From contig DLGF01000020.1 in assembly GCA_002482545.1 (NCBI GenBank), positions 1-64,000 on the forward strand: a stretch of DNA of 64,000 nt, written 5' to 3'. This document shows, in pieces, positions 19,835-28,351 of this stretch. Under the pieces are notes generated by a model, which made no database searches, was not told the DNA's origin, and saw only the letters and a list, made by a program, of their open reading frames with translations. Numbering within the stretch: the stretch's first letter is position 1; every line of letters begins with the position of its first letter. The DNA comes from Sporomusaceae bacterium UBA7701 (lineage in GTDB: Bacteria; Bacillota; Negativicutes; Sporomusales; UBA7701). Position numbers and translations under genes: made by a program.

Positions 19835-20473
19835 TTACCGGATAAAGGTTACCACCTCGTCCAGCGGCTTGCGCGGCGGGTTGGCGCCGGCGCTTTCGGC
19901 GGGGATGCCCAGGGGAGTCATGGCGGCCAGGTGGAAGCCGGGCTTGGCGAAACCGATGCAGGCGCTGATTTCCTCGGCCGCATAGGTGGGGCCGGTCATC
20001 CAGCAGGTGCCGTAGCCCAGGCTGGCGGCGGCCAGGAGAAAGTTTTCGGTGGCGGCGGCGATGTTCTGGATGCCGGGATTGGGCCGTCCGTACCGCAGCG
20101 CTTCCGCCTGGGGCAGGATGCCGGCCTCGGTCAGCAGGTCGGCGATCGTTTCATAAGGGCTGGCATAGATCAGGATGAGTGCAGGAGCGCCCTTGAACAC
20201 GGTGTGATAGGGAACCGATCCCCGGAAAGTCTTGATTTTCGCTTCATCCGTGAGGTATTCGGCCAGTTTGGCGTTTTTGTCCTCGACAAGCCGGGCGATT
20301 TCGGCGATCTTGCGGGCATCGGTGATGACGACGAAGTGCCAGTTTTGCAGGTTTTTCCCGGAAGGGGCCCAGGTGGCGGCCTTGAGCAATTCGCGGATGT
20401 CGTCCTCGGGGACGGGGTCGGCCTTGAATTTTCGGACGCTGCGGCGCCGGTAGATGAAATCCAGAGTAGACAT
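19835..20473 (-). CDS. Nitroreductase family protein
   Basis: FMN-dependent oxidoreductase of 212 residues. The FMN phosphate-binding RRRSVRKF at the N-terminus, APSGKNLQNWHF and GYGTCWMTGP near residue 155 are typical. Acts on nitro compounds, quinones or flavins; actual substrate unknown. ATG 20473 follows AGGAGGG. Third gene of a probable operon with def and the glycosylase. Confidence 0.93.
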   Translation of the reverse strand: MSTLDFIYRRRSVRKFKADPVPEDDIRELLKAATWAPSGKNLQNWHFVVITDARKIAEIARLVEDKNAKLAEYLTDEAKIKTFRGSVPYHTVFKGAPALILIYASPYETIADLLTEAGILPQAEALRYGRPNPGIQNIAAATENFLLAAASLGYGTCWMTGPTYAAEEISACIGFAKPGFHLAAMTPLGIPAESAGANPPRKPLDEVVTFIR

Positions 20474-20511
20474 AATATTCCCTCCTGTGTTTACTGACTA
20501 ACGGCCTTTTT

Positions 20512-21027
20512 TTAAGCCTCCGGCTTGGAGAGGGCAAGGAACGGAAGGATGTCGACCGGATCGCCGGTCTTTTCACTGTAGAGGTGGCCGGAAGCAACTC
20601 GGTCGATATACAGTATGCCGTCCAGATGGTCGATCTCGTGCTGAAGGCAACGGGCCAGGAACTCCTCAGCCTCGATGGCGATCTCTTCGCCGTTTCGGTT
20701 CAAAGCCTTGACGACAACCTGATTGGCCCGCTTGACTTTTCCGAAATATCCGGGCAGGGAGAGGCAGCCTTCCGGTCCGGTCTGTTCGCCTGAACTTGCC
20801 ACGACCTCCGGGTTGATGAGCTCCAGCATTTTGCCGCCCAGGTTAATTACGACGATGCGTTTGGCCACTCCCACCTGGGGGGCGGCCAAAGCGGCCCCGT
20901 TGGAGGCGGAGCCGAGGGTCTCGGCCATGTCGTCGAGCAGGTTGAGGATGTTGGCGATGTTGGCAACGGGTTTGCATTTTTCGCGGAGAACGGGATCTCC
21001 GAATTTGCGGATGATTCGCTCAGCCAT
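20512..21027 (-). CDS. def: Peptide deformylase
   Basis: Removes the formyl group from nascent protein N-termini. 171 residues. All three motifs are intact: GAALAAPQVG, EGCLSLPG with the metal Cys, and QHEIDHLDG with the two metal His and catalytic Glu. ATG 21027 follows AAGGAG. Lies 38 bases before the nitroreductase and 45 after the glycosylase, all in one direction. Confidence 0.98.
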   Translation of the reverse strand: MAERIIRKFGDPVLREKCKPVANIANILNLLDDMAETLGSASNGAALAAPQVGVAKRIVVINLGGKMLELINPEVVASSGEQTGPEGCLSLPGYFGKVKRANQVVVKALNRNGEEIAIEAEEFLARCLQHEIDHLDGILYIDRVASGHLYSEKTGDPVDILPFLALSKPEA

Positions 21028-21072
21028 CGTACAGCTCCTTTTTTCGAAATCGGTGGGGAATCCGTCAAAGCC

Positions 21073-21684
21073 TTATTTGTTTTCCAGGCTCCGCCACAGA
21101 TACCAGCTGGCGATCGACCGCCAGGGCCGCCAGGGCCGGGCGATGGTTTCCATGACCTCTTTGCCCGGCATGGCGTCCAGCCGGTACAAAGTCATGAACG
21201 CCTTGCGGACGCCGAAATCGTCGGTGGGCAGCACATCGGGCCGGTTGAGGGCAAAGATGAGGAACATCTGGGCGGTCCAGACGCCGATTCCCTTGACGGT
21301 GACCAATTGCTTGACGATGTCTTCGTCCGGCATGGCGGGAAACCGTTCGGGGGTGAGATCTCCGGCCAGCGTTTTGGCGGCCAGGTCCCGAACGTAAGCG
21401 ACCTTTTGATTGGACAGGCCCAGGGCCCGCAAATCCTCGGCCGGGGATTCGGCCACCCTGGCGGGGGATACGTCGCCGGCGTAATAGGCGGCAAACCGGG
21501 CATAAATGGCGGCCGCAGCTTTGGTGGCCAACTGCTGGGAAACAATCGAATTGCAGAGGATGGCGAAAAAGCCGTCATTGGGCTCGAGCCGGCAGGGGCC
21601 GTACCGATCGATCAGTTGGCTCATGACCGGGTCGGACGAGATCAGATGCTTTTCCGCCTCGTTCCAGGGATGGGAAGCTAGCAT
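21073..21684 (-). CDS. DNA-3-methyladenine glycosylase (HhH-GPD type)
   Basis: Base-excision repair glycosylase of 203 residues, AlkA-like. The helix-hairpin-helix VTVKGIGVWTAQMFL is followed by the catalytic Asp in LPTDDFGVRKAF. There is no Fe-S cluster Cys set, unlike EndoIII. Probably removes alkylated bases. First gene of the operon with def and the nitroreductase. Confidence 0.93.
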   Translation of the reverse strand: MLASHPWNEAEKHLISSDPVMSQLIDRYGPCRLEPNDGFFAILCNSIVSQQLATKAAAAIYARFAAYYAGDVSPARVAESPAEDLRALGLSNQKVAYVRDLAAKTLAGDLTPERFPAMPDEDIVKQLVTVKGIGVWTAQMFLIFALNRPDVLPTDDFGVRKAFMTLYRLDAMPGKEVMETIARPWRPWRSIASWYLWRSLENK

Positions 21685-21891
21685 GAGAACCTCCGGTGCA
21701 TTTTTAGGTTGGCGGGAAGACTGCCGGCTCCAGGTTGCCGGCTCAATGTTCCTATTATATCATAACCATTTTATGCCCTTCGGACAATGCCGGCACAGCG
21801 ATTGCGCAGAGGATTCAGATCGTGGGGATGGAATAGAATCCACCGCACATAATAACAAAAATAGACTTCCTAAATAAAGGAGGCGGAAATC

Positions 21892-22362
21892 ATGGCTGGC
21901 TCGGACCAACGAATTGAGGTTCTGCTGTGGAGCATTGCCCTGCCGGGATTCGGTCAGCTACTGAATGGCAAGTTATTCAAATCCATCCTGTTTATCGGGC
22001 TGGAGTTTTTGGTCAACGCTCAGGCCCGAATCAACGATGTCATCTATTTCAGCTTTATCGGCGACGCCGCTCAGGCGTGGGACAAAACCAATTTGCAGTG
22101 GCTGATGTTCTATCCTTGCGTCTATATGTTCGCCTGCTGGGACGCGTACCGGGACGCAGGGGGCAACTCGCCGCTGGCTTTTCTGCCCTTTGTGATGGGG
22201 GCGTATTTCGGCACCCTTGGCATCATATTCTCCGGGATCCTGAGAATTGACAGCTTTTTTGCCGGCCCGATGTGGCTGCCGCTTGGAGCCATGATCGCAG
22301 GCGCCGCCGCCGGTATCCTGATAAAACGGCGCTGGGGCGGCCGCATGGAAACCCGCCTCTGA
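21892..22362 (+). CDS. Small multi-pass membrane protein
   Basis: 156 residues with about four hydrophobic segments: residues 7-35, 60-85, 95-120 and 120-145. The opening EVLLWSIALPGFGQLLNGK resembles short membrane proteins with a GFGQ(L/F)-x-NG-x turn, as in TM2-like and DUF5683-like proteins. ATG 21892 has a strong AAAGGAGGCGGAAAT site. Function unknown. Stands alone before the tRNA cluster. Confidence 0.75.
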   Translation: MAGSDQRIEVLLWSIALPGFGQLLNGKLFKSILFIGLEFLVNAQARINDVIYFSFIGDAAQAWDKTNLQWLMFYPCVYMFACWDAYRDAGGNSPLAFLPFVMGAYFGTLGIIFSGILRIDSFFAGPMWLPLGAMIAGAAAGILIKRRWGGRMETRL

Positions 22363-22464
22363 CAGGGGAGTCGGCGGTTTCGCGCCCGCGGCAGAAATCG
22401 CGGGGGTTGGTGTGAATTTTCGTGCAATGATGTCCTAAATTTGGTTTATTGCCTGTCCCAAGTC

Positions 22465-22493
22465 TTGAAAATTCCTTGAAGGCATGATAATAT
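22465..22493 (+). promoter_or_regulatory. Promoter of tRNA-Asp-Gly-Trp cluster
   Basis: TTGAAA (22465-22470), 17-base spacer and TAATAT (22488-22493), about 13 bases before the first tRNA. Confidence 0.75.
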
Positions 22494-22505
22494 AAGAATC
22501 CTCAA

Positions 22506-22582
22506 GGCCCCGTGGTGTAGTGGTCTAACATGCCGCCCTGTCACGGCGGAGATCGTCGGTTCAAATCCGATCGGGGTCGCCA
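22506..22582 (+). tRNA. tRNA-Asp (GTC)
   Basis: Acceptor GGCCCCG/CGGGGTC, anticodon stem CCGCC/GGCGG enclosing CTGTCAC, encoded CCA. Confidence 0.97.
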
Positions 22583-22586
22583 GCAA

Positions 22587-22661
22587 GCGGAAGTAGCTCA
22601 GTGGTAGAGCATCGCCTTGCCAAGGCGAGGGTCGCGAGTTCGAATCTCGTTTTCCGCTCCA
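22587..22661 (+). tRNA. tRNA-Gly (GCC)
   Basis: Acceptor GCGGAAG with TTTCCGC, anticodon stem TCGCC/GGCGA enclosing TTGCCAA, encoded CCA. Confidence 0.97.
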
Positions 22662-22668
22662 GTCTCAC

Positions 22669-22744
22669 AGGGGTATAGCTCAATTGGTAGAGTAGCGGTC
22701 TCCAAAACCGTTGGTTGAGGGTTCAAGTCCTTCTGCCCCTGCCA
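22669..22744 (+). tRNA. tRNA-Trp (CCA)
   Basis: Acceptor AGGGGTA with TGCCCCT, anticodon loop CTCCAAA giving CCA, encoded 3' CCA. Followed at once by a terminator. Confidence 0.96.
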
Positions 22745-22746
22745 GA

Positions 22747-22790
22747 AAACCAAGGGAATCTCTCGAGCGAGGGGCTCCCTTGGTTTCATT
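22747..22790 (+). terminator. Terminator hairpin after tRNA-Trp
   Basis: AAACCAAGGGA / TCCCTTGGTTT stem around an ATCTCTCGAGCGAGGGGC centre, followed by CATTTT. The same centre recurs in the palindrome at 24718-24780. Confidence 0.85.
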
Positions 22791-23105
22791 TTCGGGGTGA
22801 AATTTTCCTTCCAACCTGCATGTCTAATAGCCAAAGGGGTGTAGACATGTATGCCACAGGTAAGAAGATTGAGACCAGCGTATATCCGGTAGATGTCAAG
22901 GAGGCGGTGAAAATTTTTTTGCCTTATTGCAGGTACTAGGAATTATTTTTTATATCTTGCAACATTTTTTGAGGAATATAAGGGGAACCTAGAAGACACG
23001 GGGGAATTAGAAGGCAATAAAAGAATAAAAGCAATCGTCTGGATGAAGTTTCTCGAGGCTTGCAGGAATACTAAAGACCTACCTGCCAGAAATATTAACT
23101 TTGGG
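22791..23105. other. AT-rich gap
   Basis: No firm gene. A possible 30-residue frame from ATG 22847 (behind AAAGGGG) to 22939 is the only candidate. Base composition drops compared with the tRNA side, marking the start of an accessory patch that runs to about 24780. Confidence 0.4.
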
Positions 23106-23705
23106 CTATTTGGCAATTAACATTCCGGAATATAGGCCGCCTAAAAATATCGTAAAAATCAAAACCGCATGTAGTACAATCCAAGCCCAGTTCCCGTAAC
23201 GAAACGCCTGGGCCTCTACGGGTTTCCTGAATTTGGGAGCAATAATTTTTCCCCCAATCCACTCTAACATTAATAAATAGACCCACCAGGCAGAATAGGT
23301 ATCCCATAGATCCCAGGCAAATTTATATTTTATTAAATTGGTTTTCTCCTGAAGTATTAATTCGATAAAAACAAATAAGTGTACAATTACCCAATAGTAC
23401 GGAATTTTGTACGCCCAATCAGTCGGGCTATACCTTACGGATAAGGCGATTATCGAAGGGAAAACGATAGCCATAACAGCAACCGGTATTCCTAACTTAT
23501 TTGGATTCGGCAAGTAAGGAAACTCATAAAAACCAACGGCAACAAAGAGACTGCATAAACTTACTCCAATCAACGCTATTATAAGCGAAAACAACCCGTA
23601 TTGCTTCCAGTTAAGCCGCAGGAGATAAACTAAGACCGCTAGACCAATTATAAACACTGCTACCGCAACACGGGTTTCTATCGTTGACCATTGCAAATCC
23701 AACAA
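23106..23705 (-). CDS. CBO0543-like membrane protein
   Basis: 199 residues with about six hydrophobic segments and the pattern YYWVIVHLFVF, plus charged loops (KFAWDLWDTYSAWW). It looks like the CBO0543 family of Firmicutes membrane proteins, which has no known function; I place it there from memory. TTG 23705 follows AAGGAGG by about 9 bases. Low GC compared with most of the window suggests transfer. Confidence 0.7.
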   Translation of the reverse strand: MLDLQWSTIETRVAVAVFIIGLAVLVYLLRLNWKQYGLFSLIIALIGVSLCSLFVAVGFYEFPYLPNPNKLGIPVAVMAIVFPSIIALSVRYSPTDWAYKIPYYWVIVHLFVFIELILQEKTNLIKYKFAWDLWDTYSAWWVYLLMLEWIGGKIIAPKFRKPVEAQAFRYGNWAWIVLHAVLIFTIFLGGLYSGMLIAK

Positions 23706-23787
23706 TTGTACGTCCTCCTTCCGCTATATTTATCATTGCCGCTTCGGTGGGCATTTATAAGCGCATATTAGGAGGCTGTATCAGTAG

Positions 23788-23961
23788 ATGTCTGAGAGCA
23801 ATGGCCTGGCGGTTCTTCCGGACGATCGGCGAGAGTGCGCCTGCCAGCCGAACTTCGAAAGCCTTGTCCAACGCGGGAAGGCAATTGCCGCGTGGATAAA
23901 TTCCCCAATGCGGAGCATATCCACAAGTATACAAAAAGGACAAATAAAAAGAGAGCCGTAA
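23788..23961 (+). CDS. Possible small ORF, 57 residues
   Basis: ATG 23788 to TAA 23961, with a Cys pair (RRECACQPN) and a basic tail. AGGAGG lies 12 bases upstream, farther than ideal. No family recognised. Could be a remnant. Apart from this and the next ORF, 23706-24262 shows nothing. Confidence 0.25.
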   Translation: MSESNGLAVLPDDRRECACQPNFESLVQRGKAIAAWINSPMRSISTSIQKGQIKREP

Positions 23962-24073
23962 GGCCCCTGAAAATGCCGATTTTTGTCCTAATCTTAAAAT
24001 GGACATTTGGGGCAGTTCTCGCCATAATATAATCAGATGTCGGCGAGGCGTTTCAGATGAAGACAGGTTACAT

Positions 24074-24193
24074 ATGGGTATCGACAACAGAACAAAGGGT
24101 CGTCGTCAAGTTGAAGCGTTGAAAACACTGGGAGATGAGAAGGGGTGCAGCTTACAAGACTTGGCAGGGGAGGGAATAGCCGAGAAATTTTGA
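24074..24193 (+). CDS. Possible small ORF, 39 residues
   Basis: ATG 24074 to TGA 24193; charged and helical in character (RRQVEALKTLGDEKG). AGG is 6-7 bases upstream, a weak site. Unknown; may be non-coding. Confidence 0.25.
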   Translation: MGIDNRTKGRRQVEALKTLGDEKGCSLQDLAGEGIAEKF

Positions 24194-24262
24194 AGCTGAT
24201 TGCAACTTGTTAAGCAACTCCGAGCTAATTTGCAATGCGATTATCTTTGAGGAGGTTAACGA

Positions 24263-24622
24263 ATGGGGCAGGAATCCAACCGTAACAATCAACATCAACC
24301 AAACCAGCTTATGCGTGTTCCCGAAAGCAAGCCGGTAGGTGTGAAAGAAAAGGAACGTGAAGGGATATTTGTAAACGGCTTCATATGTCAAAACTGTGGT
24401 CTCCACTTTAATTTGTTCTCATGGAAAGCCAATCGACACCGGAGCGATAACACGTACTGCCCGGAATGCGGGACTAAAGGCTCCTTTATTCGCTACCGCA
24501 AGGTATTAAGCAATAGCAGAGTTAGAGATGATAATTCCAAGGATGAGATATTTAGGCATGTACCGTTAGAGGGCAGTCAGCTAATGCCGGATAGCATTGT
24601 AATTCCCAAAGCGGAGAAATGA
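24263..24622 (+). CDS. Zinc-ribbon hypothetical protein
   Basis: 119 residues. Disordered Asn/Gln-rich N-terminus, then a zinc ribbon made of CQNC near residue 52 and CPEC about 27 residues later. ATG 24263 follows GAGGAGGTTAACG. Zinc binding is a safe inference; partner and role are unknown. Sits in the AT-richer patch just before the tRNA-like remnant. Confidence 0.7.
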   Translation: MGQESNRNNQHQPNQLMRVPESKPVGVKEKEREGIFVNGFICQNCGLHFNLFSWKANRHRSDNTYCPECGTKGSFIRYRKVLSNSRVRDDNSKDEIFRHVPLEGSQLMPDSIVIPKAEK

Positions 24623-24645
24623 GTCTAAATATAAGGATTTAAGGG

Positions 24646-24721
24646 GGGCGGGATAATTAGGACGAGGGGCAATTGAATCAATTGACTCCTTGGATTCTTC
24701 AGGTTCGAGTCCTGCCGCCCG
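24646..24721 (+). pseudogene. Decayed tRNA-Gln-like sequence
   Basis: GGGCGG (24646-24651) pairs with CCGCCC (24715-24720), and CAGGTTCGAGTCCTG is a perfect T arm. The middle aligns with tRNA-Gln around TTGACTCC and ATTC, but the anticodon stem is disrupted and no CCA follows, unlike all five intact tRNAs here. Probably a remnant, possibly left by integration. Confidence 0.55.
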
Positions 24722-24780
24722 GAAAGTGAAACCCAGGGAATCTCTCATAGCGAGGGGTTCCCTGGGTTTCACTTTCCGGG
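24718..24780. repeat. Perfect 23-bp palindrome overlapping the tRNA remnant
   Basis: Arms 24718-24740 and 24758-24780 are exact reverse complements with a 17-base loop. The loop and inner stem (GGGAATCTCTC...AGCGAGGGG...TCCC) match the terminator after tRNA-Trp at 22747-22790. No T run follows, so it is not a simple terminator. Confidence 0.85.
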
Positions 24781-24833
24781 CATATTAGGGGAAGGTGTGG
24801 AAATGTTCATTCGCGCCAGGGGTCGATGCAACT

Positions 24834-26438
24834 TTACCGTCCCTTTAAAAGCTTCATCAGTCGAAGCGCGGTTGCGAGCGCCATTCTTGTTTCATGAGAA
24901 TCGAGAGAAACCTGTAATAGTTGCTCAATGCGTTGTTTTCTAAGCTGAATTGTTTTGTGGTGCAGATACATTTGCGTGCCTATTTCTTTAAAACTCAATC
25001 CGGATAAGAGTTTTTCCAGCGTTTCAACCAAATCGGGGTGCTCCGTCAGCGGACCGATCGTTTGCGAAACATAGGCGGCCGCCTCGTCAGTTACGGAGAA
25101 CGGGGCAAGAACCTGATAAATTCCGCAATCTTCGTAATGATATATCTTCTCGGCCGGCCAAACCTGCCTGCCGACTCGCGCGGCTGTTTCCGCGTTTTTC
25201 AGCCGATTGGCAAAATTCGTCCATCCATCCGCATAATTTGCGGTTCCGATATAAACCTGTATGTCGGGAAAATAGATGGAGATATATTTGCTATAATCCT
25301 CGGCAATGGACAATTCCTTTTCCTTACGAGCGGTGCCGGCCGGAGCAGGACAGATGAGCCCGATGCCTCGGACAGTTTCCCAGGCATTGGTATTTTCCTT
25401 GCGATTCAGTTGATCCACTAAAGTGTCAATAACTTGCTGTTTATGATAGATATTATTTTCATCGCTTGAAAGCGTATCGATCGTGCCGACAGAGAGAAAG
25501 AAGAGCGAAAAATCTTTGGGAACATAGATATTGTCCCGCCAACCCAAGTGTAAGACCTCGGAAGCGTTGCTATCATTTTTTTCAACAAGCCCATTGAAAA
25601 AATCACGTTTTTTCCTGCGCTCGTAGGCTTGATGCAAAAGGTTCTCGGCCGTTTTTCGCTCGCTTATATTCCGCGTAACGCCGATAAAGCCGATAATATC
25701 GCCATCACTATTTTGAGCTGCATTTACGGAAGTTTCCAGCCAGATCATCTTGCGGTCTTTTCGAAGCTGTTCACATTCGACAATAACCGGGCTATGGGTT
25801 CCCGCCGTCTTTAAAAGCTCGATGGTCGGGCTGTGAAAGACAACCTGCAAGAATGACAGCGACGCCTGGTTTATTGACTTTTCCTCAACCTCGGCAGGCG
25901 AAAACCCTAATAATTTCTCGATGGAAGGACTGATATAGCGGATAGTCAATTCATTATCCAGCAGCCAGATCGCATCATCGGTATTCTCGGCGATCAGCCT
26001 GTATTTCCGCTCACTTTCTTGGATAGCCGACTGATGCCTTTCAAGCTCGGCGATATATCTTTGCTCATTTTCCGCGGCGTCCTTCAAGCGAATAATCATG
26101 GTATTGAAGGATTTGGAAAATTCCCCCATGAAGGCGACGCGTTGGCTATAGTCGCCCGCGGCGACCATGCTGGTCTGCCATGTCAAATGACGAAGGTTGG
26201 ATTGTAAAGCTTTTAATGACCCGGGCCAATATCCCCGTAAACTCATTGTATGCGATAAATCGCCTTCAGACAAAGCAAAAGTGAATTCGCGCAATGCCAG
26301 AAGTTTTTCCACTAATTTCGCAAGTTCGGGATAGCGGTCCGAATACCCGGCAAGCTTTGCCGACAGGGTCTTGCTTTGCAATACATTATTTATTTGGTGG
26401 ATGATCTCGTTAATTTCGTCTTCCCAATCTTGTTTCAA
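24834..26438 (-). CDS. PAS-domain regulator with PucR-type C-terminal helix-turn-helix
   Basis: 534 residues. Region 60-130 resembles a HAMP-like helical linker, a PAS domain spans about 145-265 (DDAIWLLDNELTIRYISPSIEKLLGF and the NISERKTAE exit), a central region of about 200 residues recalls the CdaR/GGDEF-like domain of PucR proteins, and the end (LSGLSFKEIGTQMYLHHKTIQLRKQRIEQLL) fits the PucR HTH. No transmembrane segment, so cytoplasmic. TTG 26438 follows GAGAGGG. Cotranscribed after the V4R gene, 26 bases apart; the V4R protein may sense for it (inference). Confidence 0.82.
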   Translation of the reverse strand: MKQDWEDEINEIIHQINNVLQSKTLSAKLAGYSDRYPELAKLVEKLLALREFTFALSEGDLSHTMSLRGYWPGSLKALQSNLRHLTWQTSMVAAGDYSQRVAFMGEFSKSFNTMIIRLKDAAENEQRYIAELERHQSAIQESERKYRLIAENTDDAIWLLDNELTIRYISPSIEKLLGFSPAEVEEKSINQASLSFLQVVFHSPTIELLKTAGTHSPVIVECEQLRKDRKMIWLETSVNAAQNSDGDIIGFIGVTRNISERKTAENLLHQAYERRKKRDFFNGLVEKNDSNASEVLHLGWRDNIYVPKDFSLFFLSVGTIDTLSSDENNIYHKQQVIDTLVDQLNRKENTNAWETVRGIGLICPAPAGTARKEKELSIAEDYSKYISIYFPDIQVYIGTANYADGWTNFANRLKNAETAARVGRQVWPAEKIYHYEDCGIYQVLAPFSVTDEAAAYVSQTIGPLTEHPDLVETLEKLLSGLSFKEIGTQMYLHHKTIQLRKQRIEQLLQVSLDSHETRMALATALRLMKLLKGR

Positions 26439-26464
26439 GCCAATAGCCCTCTCAAATGAGAAAA

Positions 26465-26983
26465 TTATCCCCTGGATATTTCAGCCACGAATCGGCAAGT
26501 ACGATCGCCGGTACACCAGCAGTCGACTTCCTTAACGATAAACTTTTCTCCGGTAAAGCTTTCCAGCAGACCCGCAATGAAGCCCTCATCATACACACAT
26601 ATCTCGTAGTCCAGTTCAGGCAACCCGGAGCAATCCAAATCCTCCGAAACGCTCATTGTATATTTTCCATTCTCAAAATCCGCCGTTTCCATCCGTAGAA
26701 TACCAATCCCCTTATCGGCGAGAACCGATTGTAGGGATTGGATGAAGTCGTTAAAGTCCATTGCTTCTTTCATGGCGTTCCGATAAAATTGCTTGCCTGC
26801 CAAAAGCCCGGCCGAATAGAATAACTTGTCCGCCATTTCTGTACCATACTGTTCTTCGAGAACATCGCGAAAACAAAACTGCATCAGGCGGTAAATTTCC
26901 GTTCTGACCATAGGACCCAAGTTCGGCCTGCCTTCTGCAACATCTCCCAATAGGTTCCAATTAAACTCATACTTTCGTCCCAT
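26465..26983 (-). CDS. V4R (4-vinyl reductase) domain protein
   Basis: 172 residues forming a V4R small-molecule binding domain. The C-terminal Cys signature VDCWCTGDRTCRF is intact; in this family it binds metal or ligands. Such proteins often sit upstream of a regulator. ATG 26983 follows AGAGGTG. Lies 26 bases before the PAS/PucR gene and 19 after the small ORF, so the three look like one operon. Confidence 0.85.
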   Translation of the reverse strand: MGRKYEFNWNLLGDVAEGRPNLGPMVRTEIYRLMQFCFRDVLEEQYGTEMADKLFYSAGLLAGKQFYRNAMKEAMDFNDFIQSLQSVLADKGIGILRMETADFENGKYTMSVSEDLDCSGLPELDYEICVYDEGFIAGLLESFTGEKFIVKEVDCWCTGDRTCRFVAEISRG

Positions 26984-27002
26984 AATATCAGCACCTCTAG
27001 CA

Positions 27003-27203
27003 TCAAAGTATTACAAGAATTAACAGTTGCCAGTCTTTTTCGTGATTTGCCATCCTTTTCCCTGCAACCTTTTCGTGAAAATATGCCGTTACTATCTCGT
27101 CAGGATAGTAACGGCTAATATTTCTTTCCAAAGTCTTCCTCGCCAAGAGATTGTTTGAACAACCCGCCGGTGGCATAATTATCTTGAGCTTAAGCTTGGC
27201 CAT
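27003..27203 (-). CDS. Hypothetical protein, 66 residues
   Basis: Opens KLKLKIIMPPAGCSNNLLAR and has protein-like composition. It lies 19 bases upstream of the V4R gene on the same strand, which suggests an operon, but no good ribosome site precedes ATG 27203. The single Cys after MPPAG could be functional. No family recognised. Confidence 0.4.
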   Translation of the reverse strand: MAKLKLKIIMPPAGCSNNLLARKTLERNISRYYPDEIVTAYFHEKVAGKRMANHEKDWQLLILVIL

Positions 27204-27248
27204 TTAGCGGCAAAGAGCGGGCGCTAACATCAGGTGAGGTAAGAAGGT

Positions 27249-28289
27249 ATGAGTGGAAAAAAATGCCCTACTGCCGAGGCAAGGCCGGGCATGAAACTCG
27301 CATCCTCCATCATAAAAGAGAGCGGTCAAGTCATTCTGGCCGAAGGCACCGTGCTGACCGCCAGCTTTATCGAAAAACTCAAACTTATGAATCTGGAATT
27401 TATAGATGTTGCCGAAAATGCCGCAGCGGAAGCGCCCACCCCCCCGACGAGTGTCGAAACCTTTGGGGCAGTCTATGATAATACGCTCCAGGTAATCGAG
27501 AATTGTTTTGCCACTACGCGCTATTTTAAGGAAGTTCCCTTGATCCAGATGAAAGAACTGGCCGATACATCCGTCAATCTAATGGCGGATGCGGCGGGGG
27601 TCTTCGGTTATCTGCGAATTATAAGAAAACAGGATGATTATACTTTTCAGCATTCCATCAATGTGGCGATTATCTCCGGCATAGTAGGTAAATGGGTCGG
27701 GCTGTCAGGGGAGGAATTAAAGGATTTGATTTTTGCCGGGTTATTGCATGATATCGGCAAGACGCAGATACCGATCGAGATATTAAATAAACCGGCCAGA
27801 TTGACGCAAGAAGAAATGAAAATTATGAAAAGCCATACCATTGAGGGCTATAAAATGCTTCTAGGCGAAGCGGGAATCAATGAAAGTATATTATGTGGAG
27901 TATTGCAGCATCATGAAAAGATAGACCGAACAGGCTATCCTTCCGGGATAAGCGGGGAGCAAATCCATCCCTTTGCCAAAATCATAGCCGTTGCGGATAT
28001 TTACGATGCGATGACCTCGGATCGAGTTTACCGGGTAGGGCAAACTCCTTTCGAGGTGGTTGCAGATATCAGACAAGAGGCCTTTGGCAAGCTTGATCCG
28101 GCCATTTGTATGACATTTTTAAATAACATATTAGATTATTTTATCGGGGCGAAAGTAGTGCTGAGTGATGGTGAAGAAGCTGAAATTATTTATCAAGGTC
28201 ATCATTCGTATCCTACCGTTTGCACGCGGGCCGGAAAATTTATTGATTTGGAAGTAAACAGAGATATTTCCATTGTCAGCTTCATCTGA
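27249..28289 (+). CDS. HD-GYP domain phosphodiesterase
   Basis: 346 residues. The C-terminal two-thirds is an HD-GYP domain predicted to hydrolyse c-di-GMP: LLHDIGK provides the HD pair, and HHEKIDRTGYP carries the extended HHExxDGxGYP-type motif (here DRTGYP). The N-terminal 60 residues match the small domain often found before HD-GYP (GMKLASSII ... GQVILAEGTVLT). ATG 27249 behind AAGAAGG. Probably cotranscribed with the GGDEF gene 62 bases downstream, giving opposite activities in one unit. Confidence 0.92.
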   Translation: MSGKKCPTAEARPGMKLASSIIKESGQVILAEGTVLTASFIEKLKLMNLEFIDVAENAAAEAPTPPTSVETFGAVYDNTLQVIENCFATTRYFKEVPLIQMKELADTSVNLMADAAGVFGYLRIIRKQDDYTFQHSINVAIISGIVGKWVGLSGEELKDLIFAGLLHDIGKTQIPIEILNKPARLTQEEMKIMKSHTIEGYKMLLGEAGINESILCGVLQHHEKIDRTGYPSGISGEQIHPFAKIIAVADIYDAMTSDRVYRVGQTPFEVVADIRQEAFGKLDPAICMTFLNNILDYFIGAKVVLSDGEEAEIIYQGHHSYPTVCTRAGKFIDLEVNRDISIVSFI

Positions 28290-28351
28290 AAATTTATTTT
28301 TTCCCGGATAATAAATATACTTTGGCATTTGAGAGAGGCAGAAGAATGTGA

